A DNA stretch of 39,014 nucleotides from Chloroflexota bacterium (GCA_016208315.1 JACQYF010000028.1:1-39014); one strand, 5' to 3'. Shown: positions 24,083 to 32,709, counted from the stretch's first letter. Notes: a model not told the origin generated them from the sequence alone. Translations and numbers: made by a program.

Positions 24083-24788
24083 CTTGGGCAGCTTGAGACC
24101 GCGCGGCGAGTTCTTCGATGAACGTACTCACCTTGCCGCGCCAATCCTGAAACGTCTCGTCCACGCGATCTTTGGGCCAAGTGCCTTGGTAATTGAATTG
24201 CACGTGCAGAAAACTGATGAACTCGCGGAAGCGCTTGTTGAACGGCACGGGCAGTTTCTTGGGCAGTTCGCTCCAGCGCGTCTGCTCATCCAACACTAAG
24301 AACGTCATCGCCGCGTGACGAACGGCATCGAATAGCAGGTCAAATGCGAGTCTATAGCGCGCGTCGCGGAAATCATCCTGACGCTCTTTAGGCGCCTGTT
24401 TCATTTGTTCATCGGCCATGATCAGATAGTTTCGCGCGCTTTCAAAAGTTGGAACAGGCATATTCTCCATCGCCTCCTTGCGCGTTCTGCCATTCCCGTA
24501 CAATGTTTTGCTGAACGCCAAGATCGAAAGAGCAATGTCGGTGCCCATAGATTCGCTTGGCTCTTTGACTACAACGTCTACATTCTTGCTTCCGAACTGC
24601 GCGGCGTCTAAATAAACTTCATAGTCCTTTTTAGCGCGCGTCAGCACCAGCAAATCTACATCGCGCGCCAAGCGCGGCGCGTAAACGCTTGACCCGAACT
24701 GGACGATTTCGAGAATATCGGGATCCGCGGCGCGCAGGGCGCGCGTGAGTCTATCAAACTGGCTGGTTCGCTTGGAATGGCGATTCAT
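24069..24788 (-). CDS. MNT-type nucleotidyltransferase with HEPN-like C-terminal domain
   Basis: 239 residues from the ATG at 24788; a longer frame upstream overlaps the previous gene and is not protein-like. The minimal nucleotidyltransferase motif is QFGSSVYAPRLARDVDLLVL (GS near 32-33, Asp pair near 43 and 45). The C-terminal ~130 residues (NYLIMADEQMKQAP, RLAFDLLFDAVRHAAMTFLV) are helical and HEPN-like. In several two-gene toxin-antitoxin systems an MNT protein AMPylates and silences a HEPN RNase; here both parts are in one chain. The stop overlaps the recQ start by 14 bases, so expression is coupled to it. Whether it is a self-contained toxin-antitoxin or a modifying enzyme cannot be read. 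Confidence 0.75.
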   Translation of the reverse strand: MNRHSKRTSQFDRLTRALRAADPDILEIVQFGSSVYAPRLARDVDLLVLTRAKKDYEVYLDAAQFGSKNVDVVVKEPSESMGTDIALSILAFSKTLYGNGRTRKEAMENMPVPTFESARNYLIMADEQMKQAPKERQDDFRDARYRLAFDLLFDAVRHAAMTFLVLDEQTRWSELPKKLPVPFNKRFREFISFLHVQFNYQGTWPKDRVDETFQDWRGKVSTFIEELAARSQAAQDGQS

Positions 24789-24795
24789 GTCTCGA

Positions 24796-25416
24796 TCACT
24801 TTTTACGTTGCGGGCGGCGCGTTGCCTTGCGTTCCTTGCGGGGCGTGGATCGCCGCACGGCTTGCCACGTTTGCTCAAAGCGTTCCAACGCCACTGGCTC
24901 CGGCAAGAGGTTATCAAAGAAGGTCAGCCATTCACGGACATAGACGATGTCCAGCGCATTGAATTGGCGCGCGACCACCCCGTGTACATCGCGCAAATCA
25001 TGCGCGCGACCGGCTACACACTTGTGGACGACCAAATCCTCTGCCGCACAGATACGAACGACTTTGCCGCGGGTCAATTTATAGTCCACGGCTCGCCGCA
25101 AAAACTCTTCTTCATAACCGGGCACGCCAAACGACACATCAATCCCTCGCCCGTTCGAAGCCGAAATCAGAATGACCCGATCCTGCCGCGCTCTAACAAA
25201 CGGGTCGGACACGCGTGACGGAAATTGTGAAAGCACAAGACGAACCAATTCCGCGCTGCCTTCCTCGAGTGGCGCACGCACTTCAAGATCAACGTCAACG
25301 GTCAAGCGCGGAATTCCCCAGTGCTGAACCGCGAATCCACCGATGATGGCGTAGGGAATCTTGTGGCGAGTCAGGAATTGATGGATTTCCCATGCGGCTT
25401 GAAATAGTGGGATCAC
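24796..25416 (-). CDS. AbiEii-like nucleotidyltransferase
   Basis: 206 residues. The N-terminal motif YAIIGGFAVQHWGIPRLTVDVDLEV (split GG and Asp pair) is typical of the AbiEii/DUF1814-like nucleotidyltransferases, which include toxin components of type IV-like systems and other small enzymes. The middle has ISASNGRGIDVSFGVPGYEE, and the C-terminal tail is very basic (RRSTPRKERKATRRPQRKK). It overlaps the 103-residue gene upstream as ATGA, so the pair is translationally coupled, and it sits seven bases before the MNT-HEPN gene. A toxin-antitoxin or phage-defence role is plausible but not shown. Confidence 0.7.
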   Translation of the reverse strand: MIPLFQAAWEIHQFLTRHKIPYAIIGGFAVQHWGIPRLTVDVDLEVRAPLEEGSAELVRLVLSQFPSRVSDPFVRARQDRVILISASNGRGIDVSFGVPGYEEEFLRRAVDYKLTRGKVVRICAAEDLVVHKCVAGRAHDLRDVHGVVARQFNALDIVYVREWLTFFDNLLPEPVALERFEQTWQAVRRSTPRKERKATRRPQRKK

Positions 25417-25724
25417 GTTCGCCTCACACGCCGTGCCACATGGGCAAAGGGGCGCTGCGCCTCAACCAATTCTTTGATCCTCAAACGGTCAACGGCTTGC
25501 CAATTCCCGCCTGCTTTTGCGCCGCTGCGCTCCCAGACTTGGCACAGTTCCACAAAGATTCGGCGCGCCTCTTCAGGCGTCAATCGTGCGGCCCACTCAC
25601 GTTCTTCGGCCTGCGTAAACTCGTTCACCCGTGCATAGCCGCGCAGCATCTGTCTCACAATGCGCTTGTTCCGTTTGAGGGTTGCGCTTTTGTCCGTGTT
25701 CGTCCGGGTTTGTCTGTGTCCCAT
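25413..25724 (-). CDS. Small coupled partner of the AbiEii-like gene
   Basis: 103 residues, helical and charged, of unknown family. The core reads YARVNEFTQAEEREWAARLT followed by PEEARRIFVELCQVWE. The first ~22 residues (HRQTRTNTDKSATL) come from a repeat-like stretch (tandem GTCCGTGTTC words, 25690-25724), so the true start may be the ATG at 25649. The stop overlaps the start of the nucleotidyltransferase by four bases. This order (small gene first, overlapping nucleotidyltransferase second) is that of many antitoxin-toxin pairs, but similar small ORFs also precede ordinary nucleotidyltransferases, so the role is open. Confidence 0.6.
   Translation of the reverse strand: MGHRQTRTNTDKSATLKRNKRIVRQMLRGYARVNEFTQAEEREWAARLTPEEARRIFVELCQVWERSGAKAGGNWQAVDRLRIKELVEAQRPFAHVARRVRRT
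25690..25724 (+). repeat. Short tandem-word stretch at the 5' end of the small partner gene
   Basis: Three degenerate words (GTCCGTGTTC, GTCCGGGTTT, GTCTGTGTCC) in a row. They encode the doubtful first residues of the 25413-25724 product. Confidence 0.45.
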
Positions 25725-25744
25725 ATTTCCATTCTACCCCGATT

Positions 25745-25790
25745 CGCGCAGAATGCAATCTCTAATCTCCAATCACCAATTACCGATCCT
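25745..25790 (+). repeat. Tandem-word tract after priA
   Basis: Words of the form CTCTAATCTCCAATCACCAATTACC follow each other in the gap between the small partner gene and the priA stop. No hairpin partner is obvious here. Confidence 0.5.
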
Positions 25791-28365
25791 AAAGCACACT
25801 CACCGGATCCACGTCCACCCGCCACCCCAGCGGCAGCGCGAGGCCCTGCAGCAACGCGTGCGGGTCGGCGCCGCGGATCAGGAGTTGGTAGCGATACGCG
25901 CCGCGCACGCGGTGGAAGAACGCCGGCGCGGGGCCGATCAGGTCGAGCGCGGGCAGGCCGCGCTGCGCGATGCGGGTCGCGAGCAGGCGCTGCATCTGCG
26001 TCGCCGCCTCGGCCGCGCGCTTGTCACTTGGATTCGTGTACAACAATCGGATCAGGCGGCTGAAAGGCGGGTAATTTTGTTCGCGGCGGAAGGCAAGCTC
26101 GCGCGCGTAGAACGCGCCGTAATCGTGCCGCGACGCGGCTTGGATCGCGTAATGGTCGGGCGCGTAGGTCTGCAAGATGACCTTGCCGCCGAGAATGCTG
26201 CGTCCCGCGCGGCCCGCGACCTGGGTGAGCAATTGAAATGTCCGCTCGCCCGCGCGAAAATCCGGCAGGTTCAGTGAGGTATCCGCACTGACCACACCGA
26301 CGAGCGTGACGAGCGGCAAGTCCAGCCCTTTGGCGATCATTTGCGTGCCGATCAAGATGTCGGCTTGATGCTGGACGAACTTTTCGAGGATCGCTTCGTG
26401 TGATTCCTTGCCCCGCGTCACGTCGAAATCCCACCGCAGTGTGCGCGCCGTGGGAAACATCGTTTGGATTTCTTCTTCCACCTTTTGCGTACCCGTGCCA
26501 AAATAGCGGATGCGCGCGCTCATGCAATTCGGACATCGCGTCGGCACGCGGTCGCGGCGGTTGCAGTGATGGCAAACCAATTGCTCGCCCGCGCCGTGGT
26601 AGGTCATGGGGTTGTCGCAGCGGCGGCACTTGAAGACATTGCCGCAGTCGCGGCACAGGATAAACGTTGCCGTTCCGCGGCGGTTGAGAAAGAGGATTAC
26701 TTGCTCGCGGGCCGCAAGCACCCGCGCCATCTCGCGTTGGAGCGCGCGCGAAAAGATCGAGCGATTGCCCGCTTTCAACTCGGCGCGCAGGTCAACAATT
26801 TCGACGGGCGGCAGCTCTTGATAGCGCGCTTGTTGGTAATTCGCTCCGATCTCGCGGACTGCTAATTTGCTGGTTGGTAATTGGTAATTGGTAATTTCGG
26901 ATTCGATGACCTGGAGATGGCCCATAATCCGCTGCGGCAATTCGAGCAACCTGAATTCGCCGCGCGTGGCGCGATAGTAGGTTTCGAGGTCGGGCGTCGC
27001 GCTGCCGAGGATCACGGTCGCGCCGACGCGCCGCGCCAGTTCTAGCGCAACCGCACGCGCGTGATAATGCGGAACCGATTCTTGCTTGTAGGCCGGTTCG
27101 TGCTCTTCGTCTATAGCGATCAAGCCGAGGTTTGGCAAGGGCGCACATAGCGCAGAACGCGAGCCGATGACAATGTCCACTTTGCCATCGCGACAGCGCC
27201 GCCACGTATCGTAGCGTTCGCCAAGCGAAAGGCGCGAGTGCAGCACGGCGAGGCGATTGGGGAACCACGCGCCAAAGCGGCGAATGGTCTGCGGCGTCAG
27301 CGAAATTTCGGGAACGAGGACGATGCCCTGCTTGCCCTGCTTGAGGATTTCGTCGAGTGCGCGCAAGTAGATTTCCGTTTTGCCGGAGCCGGTTACTCCA
27401 TGCAGTAAGAAGCAGGTTGCAGGTCGCAAGTCCCAAGTCGCAGGTCCCAGGTCCCAGGTTTCAGTCTGCGCGTCTACCGCGGTTTGTGACTTGAGACCTG
27501 CGACTTGGGACTTGAGACTTGCTTCAATCTCGCGCCACGCCGCCTCTTGCTCCGGCGTCAGTTTCGGCGGCTCGACCACATCGAACGTGCGCGTGGCAAG
27601 CGAATCGCGCAGTACCTCCTCTTCTTCCAGCGCGACGACGCCGAGCGCTTCCAATCGCCGCAAGTCATGTAAAGCGCAGTTGGCTCCGGCATACACCGCG
27701 CTCACCCACACGGCCCCCGGCTCGCCGCGCAAGACGTCGGCGATTTTTTGCGCCTTGGGCTGGCTGCGCGGCGGTAATAGTCCAATCGCCTCTTCCGAAA
27801 TCAGGCGCACCGATTTGACGCGTTTGGGTTTGGCGCGCGGCGGCGTGATGAGCGACCGCTTGACGACGACTCCGCGCCGCGCGAGCGGTTCGACGGCCGC
27901 GCGTAGTTCGCGCGGGAGCGCGCGCAACTTGGCTTCGCCGTCGCGCCGAAGTAATTCGACCAACGCGGCTTGTTTGGCGTTGAGATTCTCGAGAGGTGGG
28001 TCGGGGGCAAGGGCGATGAGGAGTTCCGGTTCTTGCTCGATGCCGGTTGGGAGCATCAACTGGATCGCATCGTTGAGTGAGCAGAGGTACGTTCGCGCGA
28101 TCCACCGCGCGAGATCAATGCGCGCGGCAGATAGGAACGGACGCGGATCAACAACCGCGTCAATGTCTTTGGTTTTGTCAACGGGCGAAGTATCGCCGAG
28201 CAAGACGACGATGCCCTGCACGCGCCGGGCGCCGAACGGCACCCACACCAGTTGGCCGAGTGCGAGCGCGTCCGCGAGCCGCGCCGGAATCGAATACGTG
28301 AACGCTTGGACGGCGTTGCCGGATGCGGCCAAAGGCGTATTGACGACAATCTCGGCGTATTTCAT
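25789..28365 (-). CDS. priA: Primosomal replication protein N' (PriA helicase)
   Basis: 858 residues from the ATG at 28365, which gives the usual PriA beginning MKYAEIVVNTPL; a TTG seven codons upstream lies in a palindrome. PriA restarts stalled replication forks. The Walker A motif is HGVTGSGKTEIYL, the DEAH-type box is DEEHEPAYKQ, and a zinc region has paired knuckles (CRDC, CRRC, CHHC, CPNC) before the C-terminal helicase half with QVAGRAGRS. Two in-frame tandem-word repeats add peptides: one directly before Walker A (27408-27525) and one later (26850-26905). Both are in positions where relatives have shorter loops. Confidence 0.93.
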   Translation of the reverse strand: MKYAEIVVNTPLAASGNAVQAFTYSIPARLADALALGQLVWVPFGARRVQGIVVLLGDTSPVDKTKDIDAVVDPRPFLSAARIDLARWIARTYLCSLNDAIQLMLPTGIEQEPELLIALAPDPPLENLNAKQAALVELLRRDGEAKLRALPRELRAAVEPLARRGVVVKRSLITPPRAKPKRVKSVRLISEEAIGLLPPRSQPKAQKIADVLRGEPGAVWVSAVYAGANCALHDLRRLEALGVVALEEEEVLRDSLATRTFDVVEPPKLTPEQEAAWREIEASLKSQVAGLKSQTAVDAQTETWDLGPATWDLRPATCFLLHGVTGSGKTEIYLRALDEILKQGKQGIVLVPEISLTPQTIRRFGAWFPNRLAVLHSRLSLGERYDTWRRCRDGKVDIVIGSRSALCAPLPNLGLIAIDEEHEPAYKQESVPHYHARAVALELARRVGATVILGSATPDLETYYRATRGEFRLLELPQRIMGHLQVIESEITNYQLPTSKLAVREIGANYQQARYQELPPVEIVDLRAELKAGNRSIFSRALQREMARVLAAREQVILFLNRRGTATFILCRDCGNVFKCRRCDNPMTYHGAGEQLVCHHCNRRDRVPTRCPNCMSARIRYFGTGTQKVEEEIQTMFPTARTLRWDFDVTRGKESHEAILEKFVQHQADILIGTQMIAKGLDLPLVTLVGVVSADTSLNLPDFRAGERTFQLLTQVAGRAGRSILGGKVILQTYAPDHYAIQAASRHDYGAFYARELAFRREQNYPPFSRLIRLLYTNPSDKRAAEAATQMQRLLATRIAQRGLPALDLIGPAPAFFHRVRGAYRYQLLIRGADPHALLQGLALPLGWRVDVDPVSVL
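26850..26905 (+). repeat. Tandem-word insert inside priA (GGTAATT words)
   Basis: GCTAATTTGCTGGTTGGTAA continues as TTGGTAATTGGTAATTTCGG. On the coding strand this gives EITNYQLPTSKLAVRE, in frame, between two conserved helicase segments. Confidence 0.7.
27408..27525 (+). repeat. Large palindromic tandem-word insert inside priA before Walker A
   Basis: Left words of the AGGTCGCAAGTCCCAAGTC type pair with the right words; 20 bases of the right arm (GACCTGCGACTTGGGACTTG) are the exact reverse complement of the left. It encodes LKSQVAGLKSQTAV and TWDLGPATWDLRPATCF in frame, immediately before FLLHGVTGSGKT. Confidence 0.8.
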
Positions 28366-28374
28366 CTTAAATGG

Positions 28375-28407
28375 CAAGTAGGACAATTTTGAAAATTGTC
28401 CTACTTG
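28375..28407 (+). repeat. Perfect 16-bp palindrome with GTAGGACAA core between two genes
   Basis: Arms 28375-28390 and 28392-28407 are exact reverse complements around one central base. The inner 13 bases of each arm match a second copy at 34020-34058 except for two paired, compensated changes. It contains the stop codon of the nucleotidyltransferase gene (28401-28403) and lies nine bases before the priA start. Confidence 0.85.
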
Positions 28408-29243
28408 AAATCCGATTCGTCAATGCCGCGCTCGACGAGGAATCGTTTCATCCGCTCGATGTACCGCTCGCCGTCGCGCAAAAATTGGCGCAATTCGTCA
28501 TCACTAAGAATTTTTTCGCCAGCTTGTGCCTTTTGGGGACGATAATCTACGTTCTGCCGTCCCTCCATCAAGTCGGTGTAGATTTTGGCGTACTCTTGTT
28601 CCAGCAGGCCTGGCTTGACCAGAAACTGATTTACGGCGTCACTGACGCCCTGGTGTTTTCCGCGAACGACATTGACGGTGTAGAGCGCGGCAGTCGTGAG
28701 ATAAAAAGCCGCGTAATAGAACGGAGAAACTGCTTCCCCCGGCTGTCCAGTTTTCTCGACGTCACGTGCCAATCTCAATTTTGTCTCGAACTCGCGAACG
28801 TACAATCGGATCGTCTCAATCGTCTCGTAATCGAGCATCCGAAATTCTCCTTCCCGGAAATCGAGCGGAACGTCCTGTGTTTCTTGCGCGTGCGCGCTCG
28901 GATCCCAGAGTTCGATACCGTCGCGGCGAACGTTGACGTACAGCGGCAACTTGATCGCTTGGATGCCACGATACTCGTCGTCAGTGTAGATGAGCGCCGT
29001 GATCGAGGAAACCCTTTCTCGTTTGTAGAAAGCTTTGACTTGATCCAAATGTTGGTCGCCATTCCGCGCGACGATCATCAAGTCCACGTCAGATTCGTCA
29101 TCCGCATCACCGCGCGCCTGAGAGCCAAAGAGAATCACGCGCAGCACATCTTCCGCGCATTCGAATTCCAAGCGCGACAAGAACTGCGCCAGCGCCTCGC
29201 GCTTTTCGCCGACGAGGTACGGCGCATGAACTTGCCGCAACAT
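28401..29243 (-). CDS. MNT nucleotidyltransferase-HEPN fusion protein
   Basis: 280 residues from the ATG at 29243, chosen because GGAGAG lies seven bases upstream; the longer frame starts with GTG inside a repeat. The nucleotidyltransferase motif ILFGSQARGDADDESDVDLM (GS at 40-41, Asp pair at 52 and 54) is textbook. The C-terminal half is a HEPN-like helical domain (FYYAAFYLTTAALYTVNVVR, then GLLEQEYAKIYTDLMEGRQN and VDYRP), with a possible R-x4-Y type site. It belongs to the same broad class as the 24069-24788 product but is clearly different in sequence. It precedes priA and may be co-transcribed. Function may be toxin regulation or antibiotic or tRNA modification; undecided. Confidence 0.78.
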   Translation of the reverse strand: MLRQVHAPYLVGEKREALAQFLSRLEFECAEDVLRVILFGSQARGDADDESDVDLMIVARNGDQHLDQVKAFYKRERVSSITALIYTDDEYRGIQAIKLPLYVNVRRDGIELWDPSAHAQETQDVPLDFREGEFRMLDYETIETIRLYVREFETKLRLARDVEKTGQPGEAVSPFYYAAFYLTTAALYTVNVVRGKHQGVSDAVNQFLVKPGLLEQEYAKIYTDLMEGRQNVDYRPQKAQAGEKILSDDELRQFLRDGERYIERMKRFLVERGIDESDFK

Positions 29244-29267
29244 TCTCTCCGCGCGTCCAGAAGCGAG

Positions 29268-29305
29268 TTTACTGTCCACTGTTCACTGTTTACTGCTTAC
29301 TGTTG
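29268..29305 (+). repeat. Tandem-word tract (GTTTACTGTTCACT words) across the Memo-gene stop
   Basis: Five degenerate copies of TTTACTGTCC/ACTGTTC words occur in a row. The tract encodes the final residues (VSSKQ) and stop of the Memo-family gene and lies just before the nucleotidyltransferase gene. Confidence 0.75.
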
Positions 29306-30170
29306 TTTTGTACACCGCCGCCGCCAGGTAGCCCACCGTATATTGCCCGCGCGTGCGGACGCCGGTCACGTCGCCCGAGTTGGTGCGGTGGAGCACCCGC
29401 GCGCGGTTCGCGCCGAGTTGCTGCGCGGCCAGGAGCGCGATAACGATCGGCGCGTCACCGCACGCGCGGCACTCGCCGTCTTGCGACATGGCTTGCGCCA
29501 AGCGGGGAATGTCGAACGCCGCGACCATTTCGGCGGTCTGGGCGTCGAACTGGTTTACCGCTTCGTAATCGGGAATGTGGGACAGGTCGGAACTGGCGAC
29601 GAACAGAACCCGGCGCCCGCGGCCCAAGTCCGCGAGCGTGGCGGACAGTTCTTGGCAGGCTTCGAGCACCCCCGCGCCCAACAAATAAAACGGTAGCGTC
29701 ACCATGATCGGCACCAGCTTGAAATCGCCGAGGGTGCGCTGCAAGTAAGGCAGTTGAATTTCGAGCGAGTGTTCGCGGTCCCGTTCGACTCGGGCGATCG
29801 CGATCCGGTCCGCCAGCCGGTCAATGAAATCGTGGGCCAGTTCAATTTCGCCGAGCGGCGTCGCGTAATATTGCTTGGCGCTGATGGCAAAAGGGCCCCA
29901 GTTTTCCGAGTGGCTGGGGCCCAACAAAACTACGGTCTCGAACGTTCGGCCCGTCAGTTGCCGATACGCATGGCCGGAGGTTGGCCCGGAATAACGATAG
30001 CCCGCATGTGGGGCGATGAGTGCGATCAGTTCATCGTCGGTCGCATAGAACTCGGCTTGCGCGAGGAACTCGTCAACTGCTTTGGCCAGTTCACGTTTTG
30101 AGCCGGGATACCAAGTACCGGCAATGGCGGAGGTCCGAACGGTTCGCGGATCATGCGTCTCATTGCTCAT
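29283..30170 (-). CDS. Memo-family protein (AmmeMemoRadiSam protein B)
   Basis: 295 residues. Memo/AmmB proteins are metal-binding relatives of class III extradiol dioxygenases. The conserved histidine segments are visible: LIALIAPHAGYRYSGPTSG near the N-terminus, LLGPSHSEN, SLEIQLPYLQ, ASSDLSHIPDYEA, and a CGDAPIVIALLAA segment. Members are often found with a radical-SAM protein (AmmA) and an AMMECR1 protein (the system named from the three); neither is visible in this window, so here it stands apart. The biochemical role is unknown. The C-terminal VSSKQ and the stop come from a tandem-word repeat. Confidence 0.88.
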   Translation of the reverse strand: MSNETHDPRTVRTSAIAGTWYPGSKRELAKAVDEFLAQAEFYATDDELIALIAPHAGYRYSGPTSGHAYRQLTGRTFETVVLLGPSHSENWGPFAISAKQYYATPLGEIELAHDFIDRLADRIAIARVERDREHSLEIQLPYLQRTLGDFKLVPIMVTLPFYLLGAGVLEACQELSATLADLGRGRRVLFVASSDLSHIPDYEAVNQFDAQTAEMVAAFDIPRLAQAMSQDGECRACGDAPIVIALLAAQQLGANRARVLHRTNSGDVTGVRTRGQYTVGYLAAAVYKTTVSSKQ

Positions 30171-30183
30171 CGCGACGCCTATC

Positions 30184-30205
30184 GGGCGACCACAAGGGTC
30201 GCGCC
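30184..30205 (-). repeat. Hairpin directly after the infA stop (GGGCGACC type)
   Basis: GGGCGACC pairs with GGTCGCGCC with one bulged base and a five-base loop (left arm 30184-30191, right arm 30197-30205). The infA stop codon is next to the stem. No T-run follows, so it is a weak terminator candidate; the sequence type is a common intergenic repeat in some bacteria. Confidence 0.5.
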
Positions 30206-30460
30206 CTACTTTTTGAATCGGTACGTGATGCGCCCGCGCGTCAAATCGTAGGGCGAAAGTTCCACCGTCACGCGGTCGCCAAGCAGAATGCGAATATAGT
30301 ACATCCGCATCTTGCCCGAGATGTGCGCGAGCACGCTGTGCCCGCTGTCGAGTTGCACGCGGAACATGGCGTTGGGGAGCGCTTCGGTGACCGTCCCCTC
30401 CGCCTCGATCACATCCTTTTTTTGCTTTTTCTCTTCGCGCTCTTGTGTTGGTCTTGGCAT
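30206..30460 (-). CDS. infA: Translation initiation factor IF-1
   Basis: 84 residues. IF-1 binds the A site of the 30S subunit during initiation. The family core [37 protein letters not shown] and [20 protein letters not shown] with the final YRFK is complete. The 14-residue N-terminal extension ([14 protein letters not shown]) is charged and makes it longer than the usual ~72 residues. The start is supported by GGAGAG a few bases upstream. It lies ten bases after ftsK on the same strand and is probably co-transcribed. Confidence 0.95.
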   Translation of the reverse strand: MPRPTQEREEKKQKKDVIEAEGTVTEALPNAMFRVQLDSGHSVLAHISGKMRMYYIRILLGDRVTVELSPYDLTRGRITYRFKK

Positions 30461-30470
30461 TGACTCTCCT

Positions 30471-32690
30471 TCATTTTTTCTTTTTCGAGCGTCCTGGCTC
30501 GGGCGGTTCGGGCGGTATCACGGCCCGGGCCTTGCCGCCTCCCTCATCCGCGCTCACGACGCCCAACTCTTCCAATTGATCCATCAACCGCGCCGCGCGC
30601 GGATACCCAATCCCCAATTTGCGTTGCAGGAACGAAATGGACGCGGTGTCCGCTTGGCGCACCAGCTGGGTCGCTTTCTCGACCAACTGGTCCCCGCCGC
30701 CGTTCTTGCCCGATTCTTCCAACGCTTTCCACGGCGGCTCGTGGATAATGTCGCGCATTTCCATGATCGCCTTTTCGCGCCAGAAATGGACAAGCCGCGC
30801 CAACTCTTCATCCGCGACAAAGCACCCTTGCAGGCGCAGCAATTTCGACGAATCGGGCGCCATGTACAACATATCGCCGCGGCCGAGCAATTTCTCCGCG
30901 CCGGGCGTGTCGAGCACGACGCGCGAGTCCACGCCGCTCGTCACCGCAAACGCGATGCGCGCCGGAAAGTTCGCCTTGATCAGGCCGGTCACCACATCCA
31001 CCGATGGCCGCTGGGTCGCGATGACCAAGTGAATGCCGGTGGCGCGTGCCATCTGCGCGAGCCGCGTTAGCAGTTTTTCGGTTTCGTCCGGCGCGGCGAG
31101 CATCAGGTCGGCCAGCTCGTCAATCAGGACGACGATGTACGGCATGCTGTTCTCGGTGGCTTGCGCGTTGTACGCCTCGACGTTCCGCACGCCCGTTTTG
31201 GCGAACAGCGTAAAGCGGCTGTCCATTTCTTCTACGACCCAGCGCAGCGCGGAAACTACCTCGTCCATGTTGACGACCACGGGGCCTAAAAGATGCGGGA
31301 TGTTGTTGAACGTCGTCAGCTCGACGCGTTTGGGGTCCACCAGGATGAGGCGCAAGTCGTCGGGCGAATTGTTGAACAGCAGGCACGCGATAATCGTGTT
31401 GATGCACACCGACTTGCCGGAGCCGGTCGCGCCCGCGATCAGCAGGTGGGGCATGCTCCCCATGTCCGCCGACATCGAGGCGCCCGAAACATCGCGCCCG
31501 AGCGCCACGCGCAGCGCCCCCTTTTTCTTTTTGAATTGCTCGCTCTCGAGAACGCCGCGCAGCGAGACGACCGAGACCGATTGGTTCGGCACCTCGATCC
31601 CGACGATCGGGCGGCCCGGCACGGGCGTTTCAATGCGAATCGGCGCGGCGGCGAGCGCGAGTTCCAAATCGTGTTGCAGCGCGGCGATCCGGCTCACCGA
31701 GACCTTGCGGCGGCGCATTTGCCCGTCGGTTCCGCGCCGTTCGAGAAAACCCGGCTCCAGCCCGAATTGGGTGACCGTCGGTCCCGCGTTGATTTCGATA
31801 ATTTTCGCCGGGATGCCGAAATTCGCCAGCGCCTCGACGATCAGTTCGCTTTTGCGTTTGGCGTCCAATTCGCCGTATTTCGCTTCGTTCGATTCGGCGA
31901 GCAAATCGAGCGCGGGCAATGCGCCGGCGCGCCGCCGGGCGCTCTTGCGCGCGCTGAGAATCGGATGGGTCAGGCGCGCCGTTTCCGCCACCGCAGGGGC
32001 CGGTTTGCCAAAGACCGGGCGCGTCGGGGGCGCAGCCGGTAACGGCCAGTCTTCCGGCTCGGCAATCATTGGCCGGGGTCTTTCCACTCTGGGCCGCGGC
32101 GTCGCGGCGACTGCCGGCGCCGGCTTGGTCTGCGCTGCGCGCGCCTTGAGCGTTTCACTCCAAGCGCGCAAATGGCCGGCGCTCAAGCCGATAATCGCAG
32201 GCAAAGTAAACAACACCAGCGCGAAAAGGATCAAGCCCGCGCCCACCTCGCCGATCACGGCCACGAGCGCGTTACTAATCGTATAGCCGATGAATCCGCC
32301 GCCCTCGCCTTTATCGGCAAGCGCCGCGGGGTTGTCCGCCGGCGTGAACAAGTGAACGAGCGCGAGCGCCGCGCCGGAGAAAATCTCGGCGGCAAAAACT
32401 CGGCCCCAGGCCACGCCGGTCGCCCGATGATCGCCGCGGCGCAGCAGGAATCCGCTGCCGATAAAAGCCAAAAGCGGCAAGCCAAACGCGCCCCAACCAA
32501 ACATGACGCGCAAGAGTTGCGCGGCATAGTTGCTGATCGCGCTTGGGGCAATCCGCAGCAAGCTCAACAGAACCAAACCCCCCAACGCGAACAGCGCGAG
32601 TCCCGCGATCTCGCGCTGCCGGGCCGGGTCTATTTTCAATTGAAATCGGTTTGCAACCGAACGGTCCTCTTTGACTCGTTTGCGCGTCAT
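30471..32690 (-). CDS. ftsK: DNA translocase FtsK/SpoIIIE
   Basis: 739 residues. FtsK pumps DNA across the division septum and helps resolve chromosome dimers. Four membrane helices occupy ~25-170 ([19 protein letters not shown] segments), followed by a Pro/Arg-rich linker ~190-260, the alpha and beta motor domains with Walker [10 protein letters not shown] near residue 405 and the Walker B-type segment [12 protein letters not shown], and a C-terminal winged-helix gamma domain ([25 protein letters not shown]). The gamma domain would read KOPS-like orientation sequences. It precedes infA with a ten-base gap. A 19-base gap separates it from the S1 gene upstream, so all three could be one transcript. 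Confidence 0.95.
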   Translation of the reverse strand: MTRKRVKEDRSVANRFQLKIDPARQREIAGLALFALGGLVLLSLLRIAPSAISNYAAQLLRVMFGWGAFGLPLLAFIGSGFLLRRGDHRATGVAWGRVFAAEIFSGAALALVHLFTPADNPAALADKGEGGGFIGYTISNALVAVIGEVGAGLILFALVLFTLPAIIGLSAGHLRAWSETLKARAAQTKPAPAVAATPRPRVERPRPMIAEPEDWPLPAAPPTRPVFGKPAPAVAETARLTHPILSARKSARRRAGALPALDLLAESNEAKYGELDAKRKSELIVEALANFGIPAKIIEINAGPTVTQFGLEPGFLERRGTDGQMRRRKVSVSRIAALQHDLELALAAAPIRIETPVPGRPIVGIEVPNQSVSVVSLRGVLESEQFKKKKGALRVALGRDVSGASMSADMGSMPHLLIAGATGSGKSVCINTIIACLLFNNSPDDLRLILVDPKRVELTTFNNIPHLLGPVVVNMDEVVSALRWVVEEMDSRFTLFAKTGVRNVEAYNAQATENSMPYIVVLIDELADLMLAAPDETEKLLTRLAQMARATGIHLVIATQRPSVDVVTGLIKANFPARIAFAVTSGVDSRVVLDTPGAEKLLGRGDMLYMAPDSSKLLRLQGCFVADEELARLVHFWREKAIMEMRDIIHEPPWKALEESGKNGGGDQLVEKATQLVRQADTASISFLQRKLGIGYPRAARLMDQLEELGVVSADEGGGKARAVIPPEPPEPGRSKKKK

Positions 32691-32709
32691 GTCATCTTTG
32701 GGGTGGGGG

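Noticed and set aside
2454..29305. Repeat tracts considered as a CRISPR array
   Set aside because: They are not regularly spaced copies of one repeat with unique spacers; word length is 7-12 bases and each locus uses a different word. No cas gene is present.
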